The notes beneath the pieces were generated by a model. The model was not told where the DNA came from. It made no database searches and saw only the letters and a program-made list of their open reading frames with translations. Positions 10,846 to 24,123 of a DNA stretch of 64,000 nt are shown here, piece after piece (the stretch's first letter is position 1; each line of letters starts with the position of its first letter). The DNA lies in the NCBI RefSeq assembly GCF_041296385.1, contig NC_091013.1, forward strand, positions 6,896,001 to 6,960,000. Direction: 5' to 3'. Source of the stretch: Aphelocoma coerulescens. Taxonomy: Eukaryota > Chordata > Aves > Passeriformes > Corvidae. The translations under genes and the position numbers were made by a program.

Positions 10846-11735
10846 CAAACTGTAAATTACATTCCTGTCTGAAATGGCTTTATCCACTGTTTTGACAGGT
10901 AGCACTTATTGCCGGGGGAAAAGTAAAGGGAAAGCACATTTCTCCATTTTTGCACCCTGGACTGCAGCTCCCCGTGCACAGTTGGTGTCACGGCTCTGCT
11001 GCCAGCCCCTTGCCCTTCCTCTGTTGTGTGCTAAGCATGAAGGTGTCACACCTCCACCCTCCTCAGCCTGTGCCTGTGGGTTTGTCCTGCCTTGTCAGGG
11101 GACGTGAGGCTCTGCCCTAAAGAGTCATGGCATTGCCAGCACCCCTGGCAGAGGTGTCCCTGACCCAGGTTCAGCAGTCGCTCGGAGACAAGGAACAGAG
11201 ATACACCAGGGATGCCACAGCCTCCTGCAAGTCTGTGCACAGCACAAAACCTGCTTTCAGGTGGCCTTTCCTAAAGGCAACACTTCCCATCACTTTCTCT
11301 CCCAGTTAAACTTAGTGGTGATTTATATAAATAGATGCAACACGTTCCAGAAGGTTCCAGATCCCTTCCATGGGTGTGCTGAATTGAATGAAATATGCTC
11401 TGAGTTTCAGCAGCCTCCAGGTGCCCCGTGCTGCCCCATTGAAGGGTTGGTCTTTACTGGCTGTGTACCAGCAGCAGGTGGGTGTGACGGGGTGGCCTGG
11501 GTCCCTCATTGTCCATAATGATTACCTGGAAGAATGTGCTGCTTTTTCCTCTAGTCTGCCTACTTTCCCAAATTCTTGGGAAGATGTAACCAGTGCACAT
11601 GTCCAACCCTTTCCTACTGTGGGGGTGAGAAACACCCTAGGCCCGTACACAGAGACAAGAGCTTGGAATCACTGCTGGGGTCTGTACACTGAGTGTACCA
11701 GCACCATCACCCACTCAGAGAGGTGAGATGAACAC
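10846..11735. other. Unique sequence, no gene seen
   Basis: Several overlapping frames of 60-112 codons occur on both strands, none recognisable. The region is moderately GC-rich from 10960 to 11240. Confidence 0.5.
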
Positions 11736-11818
11736 TTCTAGGTGAGCTTCAGAGCTGGACTCGATGATCCATGTGGATCCCCTCCAGCTCAGAATATTCA
11801 GTGATTCTGTGATTCTGA
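11736..11818 (+). mobile_element. CR1 LINE, last ~80 bp of 3' end
   Basis: Contains 'ctggactcgatgatcc', 'cccctccagctcagaatatt' and two terminal octamers (ATTCTGTG, ATTCTGAT). This is the standard CR1 3' terminus in sense orientation. It is extremely 5' truncated. Confidence 0.9.
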
Positions 11819-14261
11819 TCTGTGTCCTGGGGACCAGCCATCTCTTCTTGGAGCAAGCCTTGCCTCATAGCATTGGGGTTGGAAGAGCAGCCCCAAACCC
11901 TTTACTTCTCTCCCTCCCGGGTACCAGAACTGCTCTTCTTTACCCTTTGGGATAGCTGCCCATGACCATGAATCCACCTCCTCCAGGACCACTGCTGTTT
12001 GTGATCATGCTTTCCTGAAACAAAAACAACCAGCACCAGTTTTATGGAGTGGTGCTGGAAATAAATCTCTCTGCTTTTCCCAGGCTTTTTTTTTTTTGCT
12101 TTATCTGTTATATACCTGTTAGATAAAGCAAATCAGACCTATTAAAGCTCTGCTTTATCTTTATATATTGGCAAATGCTGTTGAAGCCCACATTAGTCTC
12201 TAACTGTGCAAACAATTTTGGTTTTGGTTTTCTGTTTAACAAAATAATTAGCCAGTAACAGCACGTGCTGGAATGGTGCTGTTCTGTAATTTAGCAGTGC
12301 TAAAGAGGATTCAGAAGCTGATGGTGCAGCCTTTTGCAATAGGTGATTTAGTATTTTAATGCTTTTTCTGCTAGTCCATTGCATAAGGAATAACAGGAAA
12401 TGGCAGTGACATACCAGAACCTGCATTTCACTGCAAACTGCTTAAGTTAAGGGCCACTGAAGTGTGACTAATTGCCAGATATTACTATGCCAGGTCTGTC
12501 ATGTCAAGATAAAATAAATTTGATGTCCATCATTACAGGATGAGCTATAGATTCATTAGAAAGTACTGTCTCAGTGCATCGGACACAACAGTGTAGGACA
12601 CGTTTAGCTTGGCTTCTTTTTTCCTCCCAGTGTGTAAACAACCCATGCCTGCTTTCCTCCAGAAAGAATAATTATTCTTAGATGAGAAACATGGGCTTCT
12701 TGCTAGCCCGAGACAGTATTTGTGGCACAAGTAATCAACATTAATAAATCCTTTCTTTGTCAATACTTTAACCTTGCTAAGGTGCCTTCACTATGCATGA
12801 TGGGTCAGGCTGCTCTATCCCATGCCTTCAGGTATCTTTCAATCTGTATAAATCTTGATGCTGTGTACTGAGGATGATCCAGTCAGACCCAAAACACTGG
12901 CAGTGTTTGAGATCTAACCTATCAGCAGCCTCTAAGCTGAGCCTCTGCACAATGTATTTAAAACTTGTTCAATCTGCTTCCTACAAGGCTCCTGAGAAGG
13001 AGCCATCCACTTCACACTTCAGAGCTCTCTATTGCGTCAAAAAAGCAACAAGGGAGAGCAGTGTTTGCAGTCCATATAAAAGCCTGTTTGGAAGATCTTT
13101 GGCTTTTTGGTTGTTTGAAAGTCCTTTAGATCAAGTGGCCACTTGTGATGACATCTTATAGTCACACGGTCCACACAATTCTGTAGATATTTAGGAGACT
13201 ACTAAGTCTAACTCTAGATGTGGAATTAGCCTGATATTTGCTGAGCACCCATGAAGACAAGAGAAATGAAAAGAGATTGACAGTCGTGAAAACTGGGTAC
13301 CATGCTCAGGTACGCATAGCTGGAGAACAGTATTTGGCAAAACAGAGAGACTGTTCTGGCAACATTTGATGAGATTGCATGCAACATTTCAGATCCAGGA
13401 GAGGAAAATTCAGGCTGTAGCTTGGACTGAATTTTGGCAAAGCATGTGGTTTTCAGAGAGAATCCTCTTCTTACATAAGGATTAAAGAAATCATCATCAT
13501 CAAAGTACAAGACTCTCTTTATCTGTCCTGACCTGGCACATGCTGAGAAAAAATGTACTGGGGCAACTAATTTCCATTTCCTGGGGTATAAATTGGTACA
13601 GCTCCAGTGAAGTCTGTGATTTTGCACTTGATGAAGAAAACCCTGTGACAGCTAGTCAGTGACGGTGAATATCCATCCAACTCAGCATAATCAGTACGGC
13701 CCATAAGAATGAACGTCACCCTTGAGAATCTGTGATTTGCTTGTAGATGCTTCCAAAAACCCAGGACACAACATGACAGCCTTCCTTTTTTTTTCAAGTA
13801 TGAAGGTGGAAATAAAACAGAACAACTCATGGCGTAAGTTGTTCCAAAATAGCCTGTTTCAATTCATTTGAGATTAAACAGTGAAGTATCAAGCTGACCC
13901 TGCCTTGACAGAACAGGCCTGTAGGACAGTAGGGCTTCCTGACATCTTTCAGAATAGGCTGAGGAATAGGCCATAAGGAATAACTGCATCTTCATGCACA
14001 GGCTTTTATACTTTTTCTAATGTCCACAAAGGCCATCATTTGGTCTCTGCCCATTGACATCAAGCTAGTCCTGGGAGTGATGTGCTAAATCTGTCTAAGA
14101 AAAGGACAATAGAAATGGCAGTTAACATTACTGAGGGGAAATTCAATTTGGCTTGGAGCAGAAGAAGCATCCTGACCAGGCCAGACGAAGTATTATAAGT
14201 GCAGTTAAGGATATATTGCTGGAGTTACAGCTGTATCAGAAAAGGAAGGAATTAGAAGGTC
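11819..14261. other. Unique sequence with two small palindromic features
   Basis: The longest frame is 133 codons on the minus strand (13226-13627), contains an aspartate run and is otherwise unrecognised. A perfect 16-bp palindrome lies at 12664-12679. A GATA-motif cluster at 12098-12160 is listed separately. No transposon signature was found. Confidence 0.5.
12098..12160. promoter_or_regulatory. GATA-motif cluster with 9-bp inverted repeat
   Basis: The 9-mer GCTTTATCT occurs at 12098-12106 and 12152-12160, and its exact reverse complement AGATAAAGC lies at 12121-12129. Each contains an AGATAA/TTATCT core, the WGATAR site bound by GATA-family zinc-finger factors. The first two copies can pair as a hairpin with a 14-base loop. 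A run of T12 (12086-12097) precedes it. Function is inferred from the motif only. Confidence 0.3.
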
Positions 14262-14330
14262 TTTCAGAGGGCAAACAGCTTGCCTTAAGCCACTCAACAA
14301 GAAATGCTGGATTCAGAACTGAACTCACAA
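14262..14330 (+). repeat. MIR-like SINE core relic
   Basis: 'agcttgccttaagccact', then 'caacaagaaatgctgg' and 'attcagaactgaact', follow the order of the MIR/amniote SINE 3' core. That core runs 'aacttgcccaaggtcac', 'cagctagtaagtggcagag', 'ctgggatttgaaccc'. It is old and diverged, and only the core is visible. It could be a chance resemblance. Confidence 0.35.
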
Positions 14331-17300
14331 GTATTTCCTCCAAGGTGGTCATTTAGACCTTATAGTCTGTCTTGCCAGTGGATGAGTCGATAATTAATTA
14401 ATATTCCTGTTACTGGAATATTTAAAGACTAAAATATCAGAGGATTAACTAGCATTGTGAAAGAAATATGAACAAGTTAATTCTTACCTTCATAGCCTAA
14501 TACAAACTTTATATGACTCTGTACTTTGATTTAGGTTTCCACCAGTCCCCTCTGGAGCTGATTTACCCCACCATCCTCTGCTGATGCTCTGTGTTGCCCC
14601 AGCCACCTTCTGAATAAAATTGCCAAGGCCTGACTGAGAAACACCAGGATCTAGTGCTACTTCCAGTGTCTGAAATTATCCATTTGGCTTTCACTACTGC
14701 TGTGGAAGTCACAAGTCTCAAAGGTGCTCTCTGTCATAACTGCCAGATCCACGCAGATGTTTTGGATACAGCTGTTTAGGATACAGCTGTTTTGGTGGCA
14801 GAACTGAGTCCCTATTGTAGTAATTGCCAAATCCTCTCCTCTGCTCCAGCCCATAAATTCTTGTCTCTGTCTCAGCCACTTTTCTGTGCCTGGAAATCTT
14901 CTGGGTCCAGTGCCATGTCAACCTGTGCAACTTCTTGCTGCCTAATTATCTGTTCCAGTATAATCATGAAACCTTTTAACATTTTTCTTTCTCTCCAAGG
15001 AAAATAGATCTCAATCACTAGAAAATGACCTTCAGCTTCCATTGCGAACAATGAAACAAAAATCTTTCTGAGTAATATCAGTTTCATCTGTACTTTTCCA
15101 TTGTCATGCATTGAAGTCTCATTAGTTGCTGGAAATTTCTTGGGGTTTTAAAGAATTTCTTTGTGTTTATCCTAATTTTCTTGGCAATGTCTGTACTGTT
15201 TATATTTAACTGCCTTTATCAACTCCATTCTTGCCTCCCCCTTCTGCTGCATTCAGAATAATCCCAGAAATTGTTGTTGTAAATCGTTTGAAGATCCTTT
15301 ATTCGTTTACTTTGGTCTCCTGAGGTCTCCAGTGGTACATGCAAACTCAGTGCATTTCATTCCTTGGAATGATTGTTTCACTTTCCTTCCCATGAGGAGG
15401 AGTGAGGGAGCTCTTTACATGCTGGTACAGAAAAGCCTTACAAGGTGAAACTGGGAGCGGTGTTCCCTGCCTGTCACATGGAAGGCACACAGAGAGGTTG
15501 TCAGAGTGCAGGGGAAGCCAAACAGCAAGAAGAGCCAGCGGGGAGGGATGGCCTTACCATGTCCTTTGCCTGACTGCTCCCAGATGCAACTTTCTGAGCA
15601 GCTCATTGCTTGGGTTTTCATCTTTTAGTATTAAATGGAGGAGAAATGTGCTCAAAATGATGTAAAGCAAGGGTGCAGTCCTGCAGTCAGGGGCATTTAT
15701 TTTATATTCCTCTGCTGTAGCATCTTTACTATCAGTTTGAACATTTTCTTTTCAGCACCTCACCCCAGTGATTTTCAGGGAAACTTTCTGTGTCTTTAAC
15801 TAGTCTGGCTAAAACTGCAAGTGCAGGCTCCCCTGGATTTAAAGACGTGTGTCTTGCTTGCATGAGCACAAAGGGCCTTGAGGTTGTTTGCAAGACTTGG
15901 TGTTCCTTGGGAATGCAGACCATATTACCACTTGAGCCAAATCCATCTCAGTTATTCTCATAGAAGTGACCCTTAAAATTCAATTCTTTTGACTTTCCTC
16001 TTAGGTTTTCACTTTTATTTAACTCTCAGGCATAATAAAATTATAATCATGGCCTCCTAGCATTATTCCCCTTTATTCTGTATATCCTCTCCTTTAATAG
16101 TTTCCTAATTCTCTGCAGTTAAAAAGTCTTCCACATTTATGTTCTTGCTCTTTATGTCTAACTTCTAGCTTTTACCATCACTATATTACACTGAATGGTT
16201 GGGTTAATTACTGTTTCCCTTGGTAAGTAGGAAAATAAATAATTAAGGGTTTGGGTCATGTACTGGAAAAGGGTTGTGATTCTAGACAGATCCTGAATGA
16301 AAACTAAAATTTTAAACAGAATTTACCTTTTCATTCATTAAGGTTTTATTCTGTCCTTCCTTTGAAACACTCAAATACTGTTTTTAAGACAAGTCCCTGG
16401 AAAGCTCCTCTATTCTAAACAGGAGCTCCTCCAAGAAAGCAGCTCAGGAAATTCCTGTACATTGAGTTGGACCAGCAAAGAGGAAGATGTGCTGCAAGGA
16501 CACCCGATGTAACCTCTCTGGAAAGCCCTGTGCTATCAGTGCCAAGCAATCTTAAAGTAGCTTAATTGTAAAACTGTCTCAAGAGAAGAAGAGAAGCATC
16601 TTTTCCTTGATGATGTTATGGCATTGTGCTCTATCATATCTAAAGAGATTTCAGAATGTTATTTCTTGCAATAGCCAGGCATGAGTCTATGTGTGTGGAT
16701 TTTCCTCTAGAATCAAATTCCAGTTACAGTGGGCCCATCTCCCAAATGCAACCACCTTGCTAGGGCAATGCTTGCTGGTTTCTTCCGTAGACACTGAAAA
16801 CACAGTTTCACACTGACTGACCCATGGACCCAGTGCTGCAGCTCTTTATTCCTACTTTGAAAACTCAGATGGCAGGAAAGACTTCATCAGACATCCTGGA
16901 TGTGAAGAAATTCCCTCATTACACCAGACTCTCTGATCTTGAGTTTTTATGCACATGTATTTCAAAACTTGCTGCTTTATCTGAATTATTTCTTCTTCTG
17001 AATTTCTTCACAGGTAATTCCCAATAAATACCATACTATATACATCCTAGGATTAAAACAGACCCTGGAAAGCCTGGAAACTCTATTTTCTCTCTGGAGA
17101 CAGGAGCCTGTGAAAAAGAAAATAAATACTTGAGATTCAATATAAAGATTCCAGTTTCACAAAATAATTTGACTGCAGAACATCCACATTTCTGTAAAGT
17201 CTGCAGTGCTACTTATGCTTCTTTCTCTTTGCTTTTTAAATCAAGCTTGTTGAGGGGAGCAAAGGAATGATATAGTATCTCAAAAATCCTATTTTCTTGA

Positions 17301-19286
17301 AACAGTTCAAAGTAATTGTGCATTGATTCCTTGGAGAAAAAAGAAATGCTATTTATCAATTGATTTTAAAAGCTAGAAAGCAGTGGTTTGAGATCACTTG
17401 CTGGCTAAAGAAGATGAGGATTGAAAATACCAGAATAATAAACAGCGATGGGTTGATCACACAGATGTGAGGTAGACAGCCAATGTCCCCAGCAGTGCAG
17501 ATTATCTGCTGATACAGCTCCAACTGGAAATAAAACTGCCTCAGCCATTAAACCAGGTCTGTGCCTTTGGAGGGATGCTACAAACTCACTAACAGAGGTT
17601 AGGACAGAAAAACAAGCCATTTCAGGGCATTTTCACAGAGCAGCTTAAAATTCACATTGCTTTTCATGTTTCTTATACCCCACACTTTATTTGGGAAACT
17701 GCTTGGATGCCCACAGCCAGCTGCAATAATGCACACAAGCTCACTGGGCTCATGCCTACTACCTTAAGCATGTGATGGAACTTGGGGAAAACACCAAGCA
17801 GAAAACTCACCCTGAGCTAAAATCAACGTGAAAAATGAATTTTTAGATTAATTTAGTCCACGTGTCATGGTCCATCGTGCTTTTCATCAGTAGACCCCAT
17901 GGAGAACCTGTGGGACGTTAACCATCACCTGCATGATCCCCACATTTATTTCCACTAGAGGAAAGCCTGCTGACCACCCTGCTGCTCTTGGATGGTGAAA
18001 GGAAACTACAGAATGCAAAGGCTGCCTCCTCTTGTCCCTGCCCTGGAATGTGACACCTGGTTGTGGTGGAGGAGCATATCCTGGGAATGTGCATCTCCAG
18101 GGGATCAGCACCTGCTCCAGACAGCTGCAGGGGACATCCATGAGGGAGAGGAGCTTCTCCTGGAATATCTAGCCAAGGACCTGTGTGATTTTTTTTCTTT
18201 GCTTCAGCTGGTATAACTTGAATATGAATAGAGGTATCCTCTGATCCCAACAACAGCTCCCCCAAACACCTGAGAAGAGATGGCCTAGCACCGTGAGTTA
18301 CACAGAGCTCACCAGTCCCACCAAGCTGGGCAAGTTGGTGTTTCTGTGGTGGGTAATTGCTACACCCAGCGCTGCAATCAAGAAGATAACAGCTTGTTCA
18401 CCCTCACCTCTTTCTCCTAAGAGCAATATTGGTGCTGCTCTTCTTGCTCTGGGCAAACGTTTTTGAAAACCTTGTTTTGTGACTGATTTGCAAGAGTAGC
18501 TCAGTGTAAGGTGATGCTGAGCTCCTGCTTTCAGCTCCCTGTGTTAGTAAATCCTCTCTAAGGTGGCCACAGACAAGTCTGTCAAATTTTTAGCATCACA
18601 TAAAAGATTGTTAAACAGCACCATTTTCATAGTGTCACTGTGAGATTTTCATATGAAAAGGAAAATAACTCCCTTGTGGATACAATATTTTGTCAGAAAT
18701 TCTTGGGGGTTTGGATGAAAGAGCTATAAAGCTGATAGGAAATAACATCCAAGGGACCTGTGAAACTGCACAGAAATAATAATCAGACAACACTGTTTTC
18801 CCCATACATTCAAATTGTCCATTCTTGCTTTGGTAGGATTATTTTATGTGGGCCGTTTCTCTTGCTTCAGTTTAGAAGTGACTGAAAGAAACAGCACTGT
18901 GCAAGAGGTTATTATTTTGTACGTAGAGCGACACTTTATAATTCATGAGAAATAATTTCTACTTACAAAATAATTGCTGGATACTAAACATTTTATCATG
19001 TACAACTTGTAACACCATCTCATGTAAAAACTCAGAACATATTTTCTCTGTATCAATGATGAATTTCAATAAACTATTCTGACTATCATCTTTTAAGTGT
19101 TACAGAATTGCTCAGTTCATTATGTGGAAATGTCTCTGCTTGGAACAGCACATACCAAATTACTTTAAATGTAATTTTATTAAACATTACAGCAACTCTG
19201 AAAAACACATGCACTCTTTATCTTGTGGAATATATCAACTTTTGGTTACTGCTATATAAGGAAGATACTAAACTATTAGAGAGTGT
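14331..19286. other. Unique intergenic sequence, no gene seen
   Basis: Open frames reach 115 codons (17918-18265, minus) but none is recognisable. A 15-bp unit, AGGATACAGCTGTTT or near it, is repeated in tandem at about 14762-14791. Bases 15950-16250 have the texture of very old CR1 antisense sequence, but I could not anchor an alignment. Confidence 0.45.
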
Positions 19287-19744
19287 TTAGAGGAGGGCAA
19301 CAAAGATGGAGAAGGGCCTTGAGGAGAAGCCGTGTGAGGAGCAGCTGAGGGCACTTGGTCTGTTCAGCCTGGAGCAGACTGAGGGGAGACCTCACTGCAG
19401 TCCCAAGTTCCTCGTGAGGGGCAGAGGAGGGGCAGGCACTGATCTCTGCCCTGTGGTGACAGTGACAGGACCCGAGGGAATGGCCTGAAGCTGTGTCAGT
19501 GGAGGTTTAGGTTGGATATCAGGAAAAGGTTCTTCCCCCAGAGAGTGGTTGGGCCCTGGAACAGGCTCCCCAGGGCAGTGATCACAGCTCCAAGCCTGGC
19601 AGAGATCAAGAAGTGTTTGGTCAGTACTCTCAGACACATGGTAGAATTCCTGGGGTTGGTGCTGTGCAGGGCCAGAAGTTGGACTCGATGATCTTTGTGG
19701 GCCCCTTCCAATTCAGAAAGTTCTGTGATCCTGTGATTCTATGA
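19287..19744 (+). mobile_element. CR1 LINE, C-terminal ORF2 remnant plus 3' UTR
   Basis: Translation near the left end gives RxLGLFSLEQ, matching the conserved C-terminal CR1 reverse-transcriptase segment 'RELGLFSLEKRRLRGDL'. The frame then degenerates. Downstream come 'gtggaggtttaggttggata', 'caggctccccagggcagtg', 'ggactcgatgatctttgtgg' and terminal ATTCTATG at 19736-19743. The copy is 5' truncated just upstream of this segment and broken by indels, so it is not functional. Orientation is forward. Confidence 0.95.
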
Positions 19745-21248
19745 GCTTCTCACCAAAAATCTGAAAAAAATGAATGCTGCTGATACATGTCAAATTTCTG
19801 ATTGTCACCAGGAACTGTTGAGTTTACAATTAAAGTTGTACATTTCAAGGTAATAAAAAAATAAAATTAAAGATTGAAATACATAATTGCCCAGTGCATC
19901 CACAGTCAGGAGATTACTTCCCAACAACTTCAACATCTCTGGTGCAGAGTACCTGAAAAAATGCAGACACTCGGTGTGGGATGTATCTCCTTCCCTTAAA
20001 AGCTGGCTGCAACTGCAAGTCCTGTCCTCAGCTGGAAACCTAGTCCATTCTTGGCAGAAAAGTCTTGCTTTCAGCTGTGTCTTAATAATTTTAACTAAAA
20101 GTGACCTTCAACATATTTTTGGCAGAACAGCCAAAAGCTCAGTGTTAGCCTTGAACTGCTTGTTATTGCCTTGATGAAGAAGGAGCAGAGGATTGCACAC
20201 AATCCTCATTTTCCACTTCCAAGTAATCCTTGGATTCTAGAAAAAAATCACACATATAACATTATACATAGACCCTGCAACAGAGCAGTGGCCTTGGATT
20301 TATCCTTCTGGGTGGATTCCTCATAGGCATGTCTGTCTGTAAGATGAGCATTAATCTCACACTTTCCCTACTATATCAGCTGGGTGGCTCAGAGAAGCAC
20401 AGATGTGAAACAGGTGCAGGGAAAATCAATAGTGTGATTTGGGCAGGAGAAATCAATGCAACAATGCAGCAAAAAGAACTGACTATAGTAGTGTGGACAG
20501 GAATAATCAATAAAAATACATATGCTTTTCTGATTCATGGTGAGCCAACAGGTCCAAATAGGACATAAGATTAGCCTGAACTTTTATTTGAATCCAATAC
20601 AAACTGGAGATTTGGGGAGGTACAACTGAGCTGGTGTTATATGCACAGGCACAATTTTTTCACCTTCTTTTTTTGCTTTACCTTCATGTTTCTGATCCCA
20701 GGTCCCACCTAGCTCTGTATGCACAAATGACAAAGTGTTCAACAGCTTGAAAGAAAAAATAGATTTCTACCACAGCTTGATAGATTCAGCTGGTCTGGAT
20801 AGATTGAATGTTGTTTATTCTGATGGATGCTGCTATTTGCTGCCTGTGAATCTTCAGGTGTATTTTTTTCTGTGTTTTTATAACGAAGTAAAAGTCTTCC
20901 TCAGTCCACTTTGCTGACCAGAACTGGATTTCCGTCTCTGGTCTTTTTTTGTTGTTGTTGTTGTTTTTTGGTTACAAGTTTGCCTTGCAACTTGGTAAAA
21001 AGGCAGCCACTGTATTACCTGTGAAGGGGAACTGTGCCTTAACAAGGCCATGAGTCAAATCCTATTTGCCTGCCTGCTTTTGATGTGCTATATTTATTTT
21101 CTGGGAACATTCTACCCAGCCTTACCTTCTGGCTTGGGCTCTCTATAATGCCACAGAGTTTCTTTGTTTACTTTTCCCTTGGGCACTGCTAAAGCAGGTA
21201 TAACCTCAACATTGATTTCTCCATGAAGGAACACTCTCTACTCTTGTT

Positions 21249-21250
<2 letters not shown>
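19745..21250. other. Unique sequence with short simple repeats
   Basis: A (TTG)n/T-rich stretch lies at 20944-20969. Open frames are 95 codons or fewer and unrecognised. No RNA gene or transposon signature was seen. Confidence 0.5.

Positions 21251-21288
<38 letters not shown>
21251..21288 (+). repeat. T38 homopolymer
   Basis: Thirty-eight consecutive T residues, the longest homopolymer in the window. If it were an antisense retroposon tail, an AATAAA complement would be expected just downstream. None is seen in the next 40 bases. Confidence 0.9.
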
Positions 21289-21289
<1 letters not shown>

Positions 21290-22463
21290 ACCATATTAAA
21301 ACATAATTTTTGTCCCTTGCACAAAACTCCTGAATTTTTCCCACATTAGTAGAATTTTTCTTTTTTTTTTCTGTTTTGGTAGTGGGTGCAGGATATTTAT
21401 ACTTTAGCCCTGGTGTTATGGGTTTCTGAAATTATAAGATACCATCCCAATAAACTGCATATCTGGTCCCACTTCTGCTGCATCCTTAAGCCCACTGCTG
21501 CTGCATGGACTACTGCAGTTTCCATTGCTGTACAGTTTGTAGTGCCCAAGCAGTGTTTTACCCAACTATTACAAAGCTAACACTCAACAGTACAAGATCT
21601 GAACTTCTTGTTTTAAAAAGCCACTGGTATCACCCACCAGCAGGCAGAGCCCCTGCCAAAGTGGTCCTTATAGAAGCAATCAGCATCCTCTCCAGCTGCT
21701 GGGGAGATCTCACAAGGCCTGATGGCACTGAGACTCACTGCTGTGCTCTGATTTTGCTGTCCTGGTTGAGTTTCCCCAGCCCTCAGCATGCTCAGGCTCT
21801 TTTACAGGAACCCAGAAGAGATTGCATAATTGCCTTCTCCACACCAGGTCATGAGAATTGAAGTTTCCCAAAGATCTCTGTAGCTCACAGAAGTTGTCTC
21901 AATAGGATAATGCTGAGAGACATGGGGTGTCAGTCGGGTTGCCTGCTGGGGATGTTACACTCCTGGTACAGATAGTTACTAAAATTTGACAGATCTGATG
22001 ACCAAGGGCATTTTTCCCCCTGCGGCATGATAGAACTGCCAGAAGGGCTTAAATGTTTGTTTACAAAGAAAAACAGAAATGTGGTTTTGCCTCTGCTGTA
22101 GCTGGCACTAATAATCACCTCTGGACAGGCTGGTTCAGCAGACTGCAAAAGCTAGGACAGGACTTGTTCCTGCACTCAGGGAGAATCCTAGGACAGAAGG
22201 CTTCACAGGAGTTTTTTTTGCAATGCTGCATATTCTCACCATCCTGAAAATTTATTTTCAAAGCCCTTCGAAATATTAATAGCTTGTCTGATTCAGAAAG
22301 CGCTTTGCTGTGCTGATATTTGCATCCCCAGGAAAAGAGTTGTACTCTGCTGAACTGATGCCACTTCCTAACTTAAACGTGTGTTTTCTGCACTTCAGTG
22401 CATTTTCTGACCACGTTCATATATCCCTGAACCACATTTGATGACTTAACAGGGGCTGGTGCA

Positions 22464-22489
22464 GGGGGAGGGGTAGGAAGGGCAAGGGG
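22464..22489 (+). other. Predicted G-quadruplex motif
   Basis: G5 (22464-22468), G4 (22470-22473), G3 (22480-22482) and G4 (22486-22489) have loops of 1, 6 and 3 bases. This meets the G3+ with loops up to 7 rule. A short GA-rich tract follows (22495-22510). Confidence 0.55.
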
Positions 22490-24123
22490 ACAAGCAGAGA
22501 GAGAGAGACAAGTACAGCACATGGCAATAGCAGACAGACCTGCCAAGGAAAATCTTTGCCTCAGTTTCAGGAGTCAGAACCTAAGTTTGAACCTGTGTTT
22601 CCTTTCCAGGGAAAAGTGGGGGTGAGAGAGCAAGGTACATCACTTCAGCCTGCCTTGCCATGGGGCTGCAACATGTCCCAGCTTGAAGGTTTGGGCCTGG
22701 GGGATTGGGAGTGGAGCTGCATCCCTGGCACGGAGGTGTCCACCTAAAGCAGAGCTGCCCATAAAGCCCAGCCCCATGGGCCCCACAGGCAGAGGAGAAG
22801 ATCCTTCTTCTTTCCCTCTTACTCAGAGATCCTCAGAAGGACTGGGAAAATCAAATTCCCTGGCTTTAAACTTTGCAGTCTAACAGATGCTTTTTGAAGC
22901 TCCCTAAAGGCCTGTTCACAGCTTCCTCCACTGAGCTCCCATTGTGGCAACGTTGTAAGTGGCACCACTTTTCTAGCAAGACAAATGCCTTCACTGGGAC
23001 AACCAGGGGAAAAAAATGTCAATTATAATTAAAAATAACCTCTTCATTTTCAAATGCATGTCACAGGTTAGGGAGGAAAACTCAGCAGTGTTTCTTGCTG
23101 ATTTGCACTTCTAGATTTCCACACGGAGTCAAAAGCATTTGTGGGTGTTCTTCACAGATTTTGCTCCTCTGTGAAGATGCATATAATAGGGGCATAATTA
23201 TAAATGTGAAAATGCAGTGTTGGGATCCAAGGAGTAATGCTTCAAAGGACTGTAGAACAAGATCCAGGTCTCATCTCATCGACAGTCAATCCAGCAACTC
23301 TCTCCCAAAGTCACTCTGATGGCTTCCTTAAATTAAAGATTTGCATTGCTGTAAGTGAGGAGAGAATTGTGCCCACAGCTTTAAATCACAGTTTTGGCAT
23401 TAGTGCTAGAGGTCCAATTCCAAGGCTGTCAGAAGAGGATTTCAAGGTGCTATTTATTGACCAGGAAAGAAGGTTGCCCTTTCAGACAACGTCAGCCTGA
23501 CTTTCATTTTTTTTCATCTTCCTTGGACATTTGCAGAAGTAAAGGCAACTTAGAAACAGGGAACTGGGAAATCTTTAACCTATGGGGAACTGCTCCAAAG
23601 TGATGATAAGCTGCAACTAGTGGAAATGAGAGTGAGTGGGGAATGGAATGAAGGTTTCTGTTTCTTTATTTTCATAAATTAGAGGATTTACTATTAAAAA
23701 TTTTGCTGCTTCTTTCAGATGTTCTATGCCAAGGACCAGTGTTAAGCAAAAAATTGAAGCTAATTCAAGAAAGTTCCCCCAGTCCCTCAAATATGCACTT
23801 CCTACTGTGTATATTTTGTGAGTCACATTCAAGGAAAGTAAATGGAGCTGTGTAATGTTGACTTTGACCCCCACATATGAATGTACATTGTCGTGGTTTA
23901 ATCTTCCCACTGTGCGTTTGTGAGAGTTGCCTGGGGGTTGCTTTATTTTAGCTGGGGTGCTGACAAGGAAGGGAAGTGTAATGAAAGCAAAGCAGCCAAC
24001 GTTCACAAATGTGATATATATGCTGAAGTCAGGAGATCTTTTCTCACTCTGGGTTTTAAAGCACTGTTTGTAATGTACATGACACTCAGCCTAGATGAAA
24101 TACTTATCTCAAGGGGTCATGAT

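Noticed and set aside
15950..16250. Very old antisense CR1 segment
   Set aside because: The texture is similar, but no run of anchors in the right order could be established by eye.
23889..23965. TGTCGTGGTTTAA start and a TGACA 77 bases later as a miniature ERVL LTR
   Set aside because: No LTR body, poly(A) signal or target-site duplication. The match is limited to the first 13 bases.
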